NCBI GenBank assembly: GCA_026387035.1
Contig: JAPLMM010000227.1
Location: 1 to 45,907, forward strand
Length of the DNA: 45,907 bases
DNA from: Planctomycetota bacterium
GTDB taxonomy: Bacteria > Planctomycetota > Phycisphaerae > FEN-1346
Direction: 5' to 3'
The notes under the pieces were generated by a model. That model made no database searches, was not told where the DNA came from, and was given only the letters and a program-made list of their open reading frames with translations. This document shows, in pieces, positions 38,572 to 45,907 of the stretch. The position numbers and the translations under genes were made by a program. How positions within the stretch are numbered: the first letter of the stretch is position 1; every line of letters starts with the position of its first letter.

Positions 38572-40377
38572 ATGCCTGAGGAAAGACGCAAGCGCGAAGC
38601 GGAGGCTGGAGCCGGCGAAAGCGTCGTGACGGCGACGGTGCCCACGGGCGCGGCGCCGAAGCCGGCGCGCCAGCGGATGGGCGACCTGCTCGTCAGCCGC
38701 GGCGAGGTGACGCGCGCGCAACTGGAAGAGTGCCTCTCGCTCCAGAAGTCGAGCCCGGGCGAGCGGCTGGGCCAGATCCTCATCCGCAAAGGATACGCCA
38801 AGGAAGACGAGGTGATGGCGTGTCTGGCGGAGGAGTACGGGCTGGAGTTTGTGCCCGTGGGCCAGTTGGAGGTGCTTCAGCGCGTTCTGGAGATGCTTCC
38901 GTCGGACTTTTGCCGGCGGCACAAGGTGCTCGTCATCGACGCGGACGACGACGAGGACGTGGCCACGGTGGCGACGGCCGATCCCGCGAACGTCTTTCTG
39001 GTGGACGAGATTCGGCGGCGCCTCGGCCGCCGCGTTCGCCTGGCCGTGGCTTCCCCGTCGGCCATCGTGAAGATGATCGAGGAGAAGTTCACGACGCTTG
39101 ACGACTTCCAGTTGGACGACCTGATCCGCGACATCGCGGACGACGCGGTGGAGGTCGTCGAAGACAATGACGGGGATGTGACGGACCTGGCGAAGGTGGC
39201 GGGTGAGTCGCCGGTGATCCGGCTCGCGAACTATCTGATCTGCAATGCCGTCAAGGAAGGCGCGAGCGACATCCATATCGAGCCGGGCGAAAAGAAAATG
39301 CGCGTGCGGTACCGGATTGACGGCGTCCTGTTCGAGGTGATGTCGCCGCCCCAGGGCATGCACGCGGCGCTGGTGTCGCGTTTGAAGATCATGGCCAACC
39401 TGGACATTTCGGAGCGGCGTTTGCCGCAGGACGGCCGCATCCGCGCAATCGTGCGCAACCGTTACGTGGACTTCCGGATCAACACCCTTCCGACGACGCA
39501 GGGCGAGAAGGCGGCGATCCGCATCCTCGACAACCGATCCATCCTGATCGGCCTGGAGCGGCTGGGGTTTGAGCACGACCACCTGAAACGGTTCAAGGAA
39601 CAGATCGACCGGCCGCACGGCATCATCCTCGTCACGGGCCCGACGGGCTCCGGCAAGACGACGACGCTGTACTCAGCGCTCCTGACGATGAACGCGGGCG
39701 AGATCAACCTCTCGACCGTCGAGGACCCGGTGGAATACTTCCTGGGCTTTGCGAACCAGGTCCAGATCAACGAGCGCATCGGCTTCACGTTCGCCACCGC
39801 GCTTCGGGCGCTGCTCAGGCAGGACCCGGACGTCATCATGGTGGGCGAAATCCGGGACGAGGAAACGGCGCGCATCAGCGTGCAGGCCGCCCTCACCGGG
39901 CACCTGGTCCTCTCGACCCTGCACACGAACGACGCGCCGTCGAGCATCACGCGGCTCATCAACATCGGCATCGAGCCGTACCTCATCAGCGCCTCACTGA
40001 ACGCGGTGCTCGCCCAGCGTCTGGTGCGGCGCATCTGCGAGCAATGCAAGGAACCGTACGCGCCGAGCGACGAGGTCAAGCAGGCCCTCGTCCGGAACAA
40101 GATCGAGGCCGGGCAATTGTACCGCGGCAAGGGATGCGAGCGGTGCCGGAAAACCGGGTACAGCGGGCGCTGCGGCATCTACGAGATGCTCGTTCTGGAC
40201 GACTCGATCCGGGACATGGTGGCGGCGAGCCCGGACGTCACGGAATTGCGGCGCTACTGCGAGGAAGCCGGAATGGTTTCGCTGCGACAGGACGGGATTC
40301 GCAAACTCCAGGAGGGCGTCACGACGGTCGAAGAACTGCTCCGCGTGACCGAAGACATTCACCTTCCGGTGGAGTAG
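38572..40377 (+). CDS. pilB: pilus extension ATPase PilB (GspE family)
   Basis: A 601-residue hexameric ATPase that drives pilin assembly. An N-terminal MshEN-type domain (about 25-165) contains 'RMGDLLVSRGEVTRAQLEEC'. The P-loop is G356-P-T-G-S-G-K362-T. Walker B is 'DPDVIMVGEIRDEETA' (D418 at its start). The His box is 'GHLVLSTLHTNDA'. Four Cys (C489, C492, C522, C525) form the zinc site found in PilB and GspE but not in PilT, which supports the call. It lies 8 bases after the PilP-like gene and overlaps no gene. Confidence 0.9.
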   Translation: MPEERRKREAEAGAGESVVTATVPTGAAPKPARQRMGDLLVSRGEVTRAQLEECLSLQKSSPGERLGQILIRKGYAKEDEVMACLAEEYGLEFVPVGQLEVLQRVLEMLPSDFCRRHKVLVIDADDDEDVATVATADPANVFLVDEIRRRLGRRVRLAVASPSAIVKMIEEKFTTLDDFQLDDLIRDIADDAVEVVEDNDGDVTDLAKVAGESPVIRLANYLICNAVKEGASDIHIEPGEKKMRVRYRIDGVLFEVMSPPQGMHAALVSRLKIMANLDISERRLPQDGRIRAIVRNRYVDFRINTLPTTQGEKAAIRILDNRSILIGLERLGFEHDHLKRFKEQIDRPHGIILVTGPTGSGKTTTLYSALLTMNAGEINLSTVEDPVEYFLGFANQVQINERIGFTFATALRALLRQDPDVIMVGEIRDEETARISVQAALTGHLVLSTLHTNDAPSSITRLINIGIEPYLISASLNAVLAQRLVRRICEQCKEPYAPSDEVKQALVRNKIEAGQLYRGKGCERCRKTGYSGRCGIYEMLVLDDSIRDMVAASPDVTELRRYCEEAGMVSLRQDGIRKLQEGVTTVEELLRVTEDIHLPVE

Positions 40378-40388
40378 GAGAAGCGGCC

Positions 40389-41450
40389 TTGACGCGTATC
40401 AAAAACCTGATGCGAAGCGCGGTCGATGCGGGGGCGAGCGACCTGCATATCCTTGCAGGCCACCCGCCGCTCCTCAGGATTCATACGGTTCTTGTCGCCA
40501 TGGAGGGCGAGGCCGTCGTCGCGGAGGACGAAGCCCACGCCTTCGTCAAGGAACTGGTGACCGAGGAGCAGCACCAGCACTTCACGCGCCAGCGCGACCT
40601 GGACTTTTCGACCTCGTTGCCGGGCGGCCCCCGCTTCCGCGTCAACGCGCATTTCCAGCGGGGGACCCCTGCCCTGGCGTTTCGAGCGATTCCGGCGCGC
40701 GTGCCGCCGCTCGAAGAACTGAACCTGCCGGAAGTTGTGGTCGAGTTTGCCGAACTTCAGCAGGGTTTGGTCCTCGTGACGGGAGAAACGGGCAGCGGAA
40801 AATCCACGACCCTCGCCTCGATGGTCGATCACATGAACGACCGGTTTAAGTACCACGTGATCACCCTGGAGGATCCGATCGAATACATGCTCGAGTCCCG
40901 CCTGTGCACGGTCGAGCAGCGGGAGGTGGGCGAGGATGTGCCGGATTTCCGGCACGGGCTGCGGCATATTCTGCGGCAGGACCCGGACGTGATCCTCATC
41001 GGCGAAATGCGCGACCTGGAGACGATCTCGACGGCGCTGACGGCCGCCGAGACGGGTCACCTCGTCCTCTCGACCCTGCACACGAACGATGCGGCCTCGA
41101 CCGTCGAGCGTATCATCGACATGTTCCCGGCCGCGCAGCAGAACCAGGTTCGCTCGATGGTGGCGAACACGCTGCGCGGTGTGCTCTGCCAGCGTCTGTT
41201 CCCTCGCGTGGACGAGGCGGGCATGATCCCGGCGACGGAGGTGCTCGTTTCGACCCCCGCGGTGCGCAACTGCATCCGCGAGAACCGGATCTTCGAGATC
41301 CCCAATATCATCGAAACCAACCGGGCCCTGGGCATGGCCCTGTTCGACGAGTCGCTCAAAAGGCTCTACTTCAACGGAAAGATCAACCGGCAGGACGCCC
41401 TCACGTACGCGCGGCAGCCGGAGCAACTCGAACGGGCTCTGACGGCCTAG
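40389..41450 (+). CDS. pilT: pilus retraction ATPase PilT
   Basis: A 353-residue hexameric ATPase that takes pili apart. The N-terminal 'AVDAGASDLHILAGHPPLLR' is typical of PilT. The P-loop is G132-E-T-G-S-G-K138-S. Walker B is 'DPDVILIGEMRDLETI' and the His box 'GHLVLSTLHTNDA'. It lacks the four-Cys zinc site. Its start is TTG, with GTAGGAGAAG well placed upstream. No nearer ATG gives a complete N-terminus. It follows pilB by 11 bases, so the two motors are made together. Confidence 0.9.
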   Translation: MTRIKNLMRSAVDAGASDLHILAGHPPLLRIHTVLVAMEGEAVVAEDEAHAFVKELVTEEQHQHFTRQRDLDFSTSLPGGPRFRVNAHFQRGTPALAFRAIPARVPPLEELNLPEVVVEFAELQQGLVLVTGETGSGKSTTLASMVDHMNDRFKYHVITLEDPIEYMLESRLCTVEQREVGEDVPDFRHGLRHILRQDPDVILIGEMRDLETISTALTAAETGHLVLSTLHTNDAASTVERIIDMFPAAQQNQVRSMVANTLRGVLCQRLFPRVDEAGMIPATEVLVSTPAVRNCIRENRIFEIPNIIETNRALGMALFDESLKRLYFNGKINRQDALTYARQPEQLERALTA

Positions 41451-41457
41451 GAGCGCC

Positions 41458-42681
41458 ATGGCTACGTACCGATACCAACTGAAGCGAAACGACAGCCAGG
41501 TTGTCACGGGAGTCATGAAGGCCGACAGCCTCGTGTTGGCCACGCAGCAGGTGCGCGAACTCGGCGGGACGATCCTGGACCTGATACGGATCGGTGAGGA
41601 GGAGGTGGCCCGGAAAGGCTTGCTGGGCAGCATCCAGTTCGGCCAGCGGGTCGGGTCGAAGGAAATTCTGGCGTTTACAAGCCAGTTGGCGGTGATGTCG
41701 AAGGCCGGCATCGGTCTGACGACGGCGCTGGAAAGCATCGGGGAACAGGTGAAGAACCCCAAGATGGGTCAGATCATCCGGACGCTGAAGCGCGACATTG
41801 AAGGGGGACGGCAGTTTTCCGAGACTCTGCCCCGTTTTCCGAAGATCTTCTCGCTGCTCTACGTGAACATGGTGCGGGCGAGCGAGTTGGCGGGTTCGTT
41901 TGGGCACATGCTCGAGCGCATCTCGGAATACCTGACCCAGCAGATTGAGACACGCCGCCAGGTCAAAGGCGCCATGATTTACCCGGCGATCATCCTCATC
42001 CTGGCCATGGTGACGGTGGTGTTCATGCTGACGTTCGTCCTGCCGCGGTTCGCGCCCCTCTTCAAGGGACGCGAAGAGATCTTGCCGATGCCGACCAAGA
42101 TACTCATGGCGTTGAGCAGTTCATTGACCAATTATTGGTACGTCTACCTGCTCTCGGTCGGCGCGCTTGCGGGAGGGTTCATCTACTTTTTGAGAACGGA
42201 ACTCGGCCGCGAGTGGTGGGACGGCGCGAAACTCAAGATTCCGATCCTGAAGGGCCTGTGCCACGCCCTGTACCTGTCGCGCGGACTGCGGACGATGGGC
42301 GAACTGGTGAATGCGGGCGTGCCGATGCTCGATACGATTGCCATCACGGCGGAGGTTTCGGGCAACGTGCATTATGCGCGAGTGTGGCGGCGGGTCCACG
42401 CCGCGGTGCGCAAGGGACAGCGCATCGCGCCAACGCTGTCGCGCAGCCCGCTGATTCCCGCCAGTGTGGCCCAGATGATCGGGGCGGGCGAAGAGACCGG
42501 CTCGCTAGCCGAGATCCTGAATGACGTCAGCGCGTTTTACGATCGGGAGTTGAAGGCAACCATTAAAACAGTGACGTCCGCCATTGAGCCGCTCATGATC
42601 GTTTTGATGGGTGGAATTGTGGCCTTTATTGCATCCGCGATCCTCTTGCCCATCTTCAAGATGTCCCAGTTGGTGAAATAG
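41458..42681 (+). CDS. pilC: inner-membrane platform protein PilC (GspF family)
   Basis: A 407-residue membrane protein with two copies of the GspF cytoplasmic helical domain, each followed by membrane helices. The first is 'ILAFTSQLAVMSKAGIGLT' with 'VNMVRASELAGSFGHML', then helices near 170-195 and 220-245. The second is 'RTMGELVNAGVPMLDTI' with 'QMIGAGEETGSLAEIL', then a final helix (about 378-400, 'MIVLMGGIVAFIASAILLPI'). It is the platform on which PilB and PilT turn. Confidence 0.9.
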   Translation: MATYRYQLKRNDSQVVTGVMKADSLVLATQQVRELGGTILDLIRIGEEEVARKGLLGSIQFGQRVGSKEILAFTSQLAVMSKAGIGLTTALESIGEQVKNPKMGQIIRTLKRDIEGGRQFSETLPRFPKIFSLLYVNMVRASELAGSFGHMLERISEYLTQQIETRRQVKGAMIYPAIILILAMVTVVFMLTFVLPRFAPLFKGREEILPMPTKILMALSSSLTNYWYVYLLSVGALAGGFIYFLRTELGREWWDGAKLKIPILKGLCHALYLSRGLRTMGELVNAGVPMLDTIAITAEVSGNVHYARVWRRVHAAVRKGQRIAPTLSRSPLIPASVAQMIGAGEETGSLAEILNDVSAFYDRELKATIKTVTSAIEPLMIVLMGGIVAFIASAILLPIFKMSQLVK

Positions 42682-42683
42682 CC

Positions 42684-42827
42684 ATGACGCGCGCAAAAAC
42701 GCATGAGTCCGGGAACCGCCGGAAAGCCTTCACGCTCGCGGAAGTGCTTGTCTGCTGCGTGCTCGTGGTTCTCGGTTTTGTTGCCTCCGTGGCGGCGTTC
42801 GGTCACGAGTCCGTCGTCACGCATTGA
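42684..42827 (+). pseudogene. truncated minor prepilin (copy of the 43453 gene)
   Basis: A 47-codon frame beginning two bases after pilC. It has a prepilin leader and cleavage site (KA|FTLAEVL) and a hydrophobic helix ending 'VASVAAFGHESVVTH', then a stop. The complete gene at 43453 reads 'LAVVAAFGHDSVVAEQ' at the same place and continues for 100 more residues. This is a cut-off duplicate. It could still be made as a short membrane peptide. Confidence 0.65.
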
Positions 42828-42850
42828 GAGGTCCCAAGGGCGGACGTCCC

Positions 42851-43101
42851 ATGCGGAATCGGCGACGGAACGGCAGGGCGGTTTCGAGGGGTTCCGCCCT
42901 GCCCCACCGAACGCGTGCTTTCACCCTGGCGGAAGTGCTCATTTCGCTCGCCCTGATGGCGCTGCCGGACGATCGTGGTGAGCGTGGCGGGTGACGTGAC
43001 GCATACGGGAACCAACCTTGCAAATCCGGCTGGTGCTGGCCGGGGAACAGGCGATGGCAGAAACCGTTATCACGGCGACGCCGCGCAAAGAGTTCTTCTG
43101 A
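42851..43101 (+). pseudogene. decayed minor prepilin with internal deletion (copy of the 45362 gene type)
   Basis: It starts as a prepilin ('RTRAFTLAEVLISLALMAL') and then shifts frame; the original frame stops at 42994. The next frame gives 'TIVVSVAGDVTHTG', and a third gives the end 'MAETVITATPRKEFF' with a stop at 43099-43101. The final words match the end of the gene at 45362 ('NITVTPRKVLF'). Most of the globular domain is missing. It lies between pilC and the intact minor pilins. Confidence 0.65.
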
Positions 43102-43452
43102 ATCCCCGCAATGGCGTTAAGATAAGCCCCCAATACCCTTCGGAAGGTGATTCGGACCCGGCGCAGATCGGGCTTGGCGCTGCCTTGCGCCCCGGTTAGC
43201 TGGGGTGCGTCGTCGCACGAAACCGCCTCAAATCCCCTTAACTTAATGCCATTGCTGAATCCCTGCGTATGCGGCGGTTGGTTTTCCTTGCGAAAATGGC
43301 GCCTGACTTGCAAGGCGCGGGGGAAGGCCGAAGCCACCAGCCGCGCGTAAGTGCCGAATGTATAAGGTCTTACGTGCCTCCGGCCGGAGTTCCTCCCCTC
43401 GTGCTTGCCAGGCGGTCGTGGCGCGTTAGGCTTGAAGGTGGAAAGGGGCTCT
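43102..43452. other. spacer without a gene
   Basis: About 350 bases between the decayed prepilins and the intact minor pilin. I see no gene. The base composition is less even than in the flanking genes, which suits decayed coding sequence. Confidence 0.45.
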
Positions 43453-43896
43453 ATGGTGACTCGACACACTGGTGGCGGGGCGGGCGCGAGGGGGTTTACC
43501 CTCGTCGAGGTGCTGGTCTCGGCCATAATCATGGCCATCGGTTTTCTGGCCGTGGTCGCCGCGTTCGGGCATGATTCCGTCGTGGCCGAGCAAGGCAGCG
43601 ACGTGGCAACGGCCACATACCTGGCGGCCGAGATTCGCGACCTGGCCCTGCGGATGGATTTCGCAGACGTGCTGGCCCTGGACGGGGAGCACTATGCCCC
43701 TGACACGGACTGGGCCCAATATCTGACCGTCACGCCTGTTTCCGTGGCCGACCTGAACGATGACGAGGACATAGACGCCGAGACCGCCAAGGCGGTTCGG
43801 CTGATGGTGGAAGTCCGCCACCACGGAACGGCCGTGGTGACGCAGACGTCTTACGTGTTCAAGATGGAAGGGATCCTATTCACGGACGGCGGCTGA
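43453..43896 (+). CDS. minor prepilin (PilV/GspI-like)
   Basis: A 147-residue prepilin. A leader ends in G (GARG|FTLVEVLVSAII), with Glu at position +5 of the mature protein, which is needed for N-methylation and assembly. A long hydrophobic helix follows, then a short mixed domain with 'YLAAEIRDLALRMDF' and an acidic middle ('DLNDDEDIDAE'). GAAAGGGG is upstream. It is a minor pseudopilin, not a major pilin, judging by its place and small domain. A prepilin peptidase is needed, but its gene is not here. Confidence 0.8.
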   Translation: MVTRHTGGGAGARGFTLVEVLVSAIIMAIGFLAVVAAFGHDSVVAEQGSDVATATYLAAEIRDLALRMDFADVLALDGEHYAPDTDWAQYLTVTPVSVADLNDDEDIDAETAKAVRLMVEVRHHGTAVVTQTSYVFKMEGILFTDGG

Positions 43897-43945
43897 TGCA
43901 CGGAGAGGGAGCCGACGCCCCAAGAGAAAGAAAGATGGGCGTATC

Positions 43946-45358
43946 ATGAAACGACTCACATCTTTACGACGGGGCACTCGCCGTGGCGTCGCGCTGGTGG
44001 TCACGATGATTTTCCTGGCACTCTTCGCCTGCCTGGCGGTGGCGATTGCCACGACGTCCGACACCAACCTGGCCGTGGCGCGCAACCGCATCGCCTCGCA
44101 GCAGGCGTCGGCGCTGGCCGAGACCGGCATCCAGTTGATTCAGCGCAACCTCGGCGGCGTCAGCCTTTCCAGCGACAGCAGCAGCGCGTCGGCCCTGTAC
44201 GAAGCCATCGCCGAAAAACTCGAGATCCTGTGGGAGTCTTCGACCATGGTTGATGACGCCGGTGTTTCCTGGGACGACGCCGGCGTTACCGTGCCCATCA
44301 CGCTGGACGACGCGCGCGGCAAAATCGACCTCCAGATCGCCGTCAGCGACCTGATCGGCACCAACCCCAACACGGTCACGATTACCAGCACAGGGTCCTG
44401 TGGCAACGCGTCGCGAACCGCCCGCTACAACATGATGGTGCAGCAAGGCCAGACGGCGCTGTCGCTGTACGGCGTCTCAAGCAAGTCCGCCGTCCGGCTG
44501 ACCGGCCACGGCCGCATCCAGGGCCTCAACAACAACGCCGAAGGCAGCGTTCTGGCAGCCACGTACACCACCAGCCCCGCCATCCGCCTGAGCGGCAACG
44601 CCAGCATCACCGGCGATGCCAAGATCAGTAACCCGGACGCCCGCATCCAGACCAACGGCCAAGCTACCATTGGAGGCAGCCAGAGCGTCGGCGTCGGGGA
44701 ACCGGAATGGCCCGTCGTGGACCAGAGCATCTTCCGCCCTTACGCCACCAACCTCCGGACCAGTGGGGCCTCCGGAGACGTTACCCTGTCCAACATCCGG
44801 ATTCCCGCCGGAACCAACCCGACGTTTTCCGGAAAAGCCACCCTCAACGGCATCGTGTACGTCGAATCGCCCAACATAGTGACGTTTTCCGGCAATTGTA
44901 CACTGGCCGGACTCATCGTTTGCGAGCAACCCTCCGTGGATAACCTGAACGCCAACAAAGTGACCTTCTCCGGCAATGCAAGCCTTTCGGCGGTCGTTCC
45001 GGACGGGTCGCAGTATGACGGGCTGCGCGACTTGACAGGATCGGCGGTCTTAGCCCCCGGCTACGGCGTCAAGTTCAGCGGCCAATCGAACGCCGTCGGC
45101 GGATGCATGGTGGCCAGCGAGTTTGAGTTCACGGGCCAGGCCCTCACCGGCAAGAAGAAAAAGAATGAGGACGACGATTCGGACGAAGCGCCCACGTTCA
45201 CCGCGATTCGCGGCGGGATCATCAACTTGCGCGATTCCGGTTTTAAGGTCGCCGGCAAGGCGACGGTGACTATCGATCGCAGCAACCTGAACGATCACCC
45301 GGCCGGCCTGACCCGTTCCTACAAACTGGCTTGCATCTCGGGATCCTATGCGGAGTAA
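43946..45358 (+). CDS. PilX-like pilus protein with repetitive beta domain
   Basis: 470 residues. The N-terminus (about 13-55: 'RGVALVVTMIFLALFACLAV', 'QQASALAETGIQ') is the PilX_N type found in minor-pilin operons. The rest, from about residue 184, is built on a motif with the pattern [F/L/V]-[S/T]-G-x-A/C/S-[T/S]-[L/I] that recurs about nine times (for example 'LSGNASI', 'FSGKATL', 'FSGNCTL', 'FSGNASL'). That suggests a beta-helix or bactofilin-like stack. A Lys run followed by an Asp/Glu-rich run (KKKKNEDDDSDE) interrupts it near residue 405. It lies between two minor pilins. Confidence 0.75.
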   Translation: MKRLTSLRRGTRRGVALVVTMIFLALFACLAVAIATTSDTNLAVARNRIASQQASALAETGIQLIQRNLGGVSLSSDSSSASALYEAIAEKLEILWESSTMVDDAGVSWDDAGVTVPITLDDARGKIDLQIAVSDLIGTNPNTVTITSTGSCGNASRTARYNMMVQQGQTALSLYGVSSKSAVRLTGHGRIQGLNNNAEGSVLAATYTTSPAIRLSGNASITGDAKISNPDARIQTNGQATIGGSQSVGVGEPEWPVVDQSIFRPYATNLRTSGASGDVTLSNIRIPAGTNPTFSGKATLNGIVYVESPNIVTFSGNCTLAGLIVCEQPSVDNLNANKVTFSGNASLSAVVPDGSQYDGLRDLTGSAVLAPGYGVKFSGQSNAVGGCMVASEFEFTGQALTGKKKKNEDDDSDEAPTFTAIRGGIINLRDSGFKVAGKATVTIDRSNLNDHPAGLTRSYKLACISGSYAE

Positions 45359-45361
45359 CCG

Positions 45362-45868
45362 ATGAAGGCTTTTCATCACAGACCGGGCTTCACCTTGCCG
45401 GAAATACTTCTGGCGATGGCCCTTATGGCCCTCATCATGGCCGCCGCCGCCGCCGGCATCCATGCCGCCAACACCTCGTACACCTACAACTCCGAGAAAA
45501 CGGAACTGGTGGCCAAGGCGTGCGGCGTATTGGACCGGATCGCCCGCGACATCCGCCGGGCCACGGACTTTGAAATCCTGGACGACGAAATCCTGGTCGA
45601 CGTGCAAAGCCTTCGCATCATGCTGCCTGATGGCACGCAGCATACTTATACATGGGATGGCACGGACCGCGGCGACATCACGTTTGTGAAGACCGAAAGC
45701 GACAACAGCGAAAGCGATCCCGAGCGCTTAATAAAGGGAGACGTAACGTCTTTCACCCCCGAGCAACCCACCGGCAGCCAGTCTTGCCACGTCCAGGTTT
45801 CGCTAAAGGGAGACTATGCCACGGTCAGCAAAAACATCACGGTCACGCCGCGCAAGGTTCTATTCTGA
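45362..45868 (+). CDS. minor prepilin (GspJ/PilW-like)
   Basis: A 168-residue prepilin. The cleavage site is G|FTLPEILLAMALMAL, with Glu at +5. A helix continues to about residue 35, and a beta-rich domain follows ('LDRIARDIRRATDFEILDDE', 'SLRIMLPDGTQHTYTWDG', and a last strand 'NITVTPRKVLF'). 'DRIARDIRRA' is typical of the GspJ/PilW group. The ATG is three bases after the PilX-like gene's stop, so they are cotranscribed. The operon may run on beyond the window. Confidence 0.8.
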   Translation: MKAFHHRPGFTLPEILLAMALMALIMAAAAAGIHAANTSYTYNSEKTELVAKACGVLDRIARDIRRATDFEILDDEILVDVQSLRIMLPDGTQHTYTWDGTDRGDITFVKTESDNSESDPERLIKGDVTSFTPEQPTGSQSCHVQVSLKGDYATVSKNITVTPRKVLF

Positions 45869-45907
45869 CCGCTGCAAAATGCGTTAGAACTGCCGGAGAA
45901 ACCGTAC

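Overview
The window is GC-rich, chromosomal bacterial DNA, and it most resembles an uncultivated planctomycete of the Phycisphaerae type. The grounds are a PEP-CTERM-sorted surface protein, twin-arginine sulfatases and Gfo/Idh/MocA oxidoreductases, sialate acetylesterase and DUF4038-type glycoside hydrolases, a HYExAFE-family protein, very large secreted coiled-coil/TPR proteins, and many dispersed palindromic intergenic repeats. This assignment is inference from gene content. No rRNA, tRNA, CRISPR array, prophage or intact insertion sequence was seen.

Layout. Positions 1-4300 hold a PEP-CTERM protein (minus) with a clear promoter and terminators, a cobalamin-methyltransferase/UroD-like enzyme (plus), and a toxin-antitoxin pair (minus). 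They are separated by repeat-filled spacers. Positions 4294-10811 are a translationally coupled pair of large secreted proteins that share a beta-rich module. Positions 11026-19876 are a sugar-degradation island: sialate O-acetylesterase, sulfatase, two tandem DUF4038-type hydrolases, a decayed sulfatase and a secreted Gfo/Idh/MocA oxidoreductase. Positions 20140-28912 begin with an IS66-like transposase remnant and continue with housekeeping genes: 6-phospho-3-hexuloisomerase, a fused Cys-cluster/phosphatidylserine decarboxylase, phosphatidylserine synthase, an unknown exported protein, hisS, a HYExAFE protein, three small membrane proteins, bioB and a FabF-like ketosynthase.

Positions 29098-33695 (minus) read as rpsU followed by an ABC-2-type ATPase, permease and membrane-anchored partner. 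An FHA-domain protein (minus) comes next, then a type IV pilus / type II secretion operon (plus) running to the window end: pilM, pilN, pilO, a pilP-like gene, pilB, pilT, pilC, decayed prepilins, a minor pilin, a PilX-like protein and a second minor pilin.

Working together: pssA and psd give phosphatidylserine and then phosphatidylethanolamine. The acetylesterase, sulfatase and hydrolases would strip acetyl and sulfate groups and cleave a decorated polysaccharide. The pil genes build the inner-membrane platform, the motors and the pseudopilins of a pilus-like machine, although the major pilin, secretin and prepilin peptidase are not in the window.

The least ordinary features are palindromic repeats of one family that read in frame through a toxin gene and a HYExAFE gene, the large coupled secreted pair, the Cys-cluster/Psd fusion, a decayed duplicate of the minor-pilin set, and a PilX-like protein carrying about nine copies of a short Ser/Thr-Gly motif.
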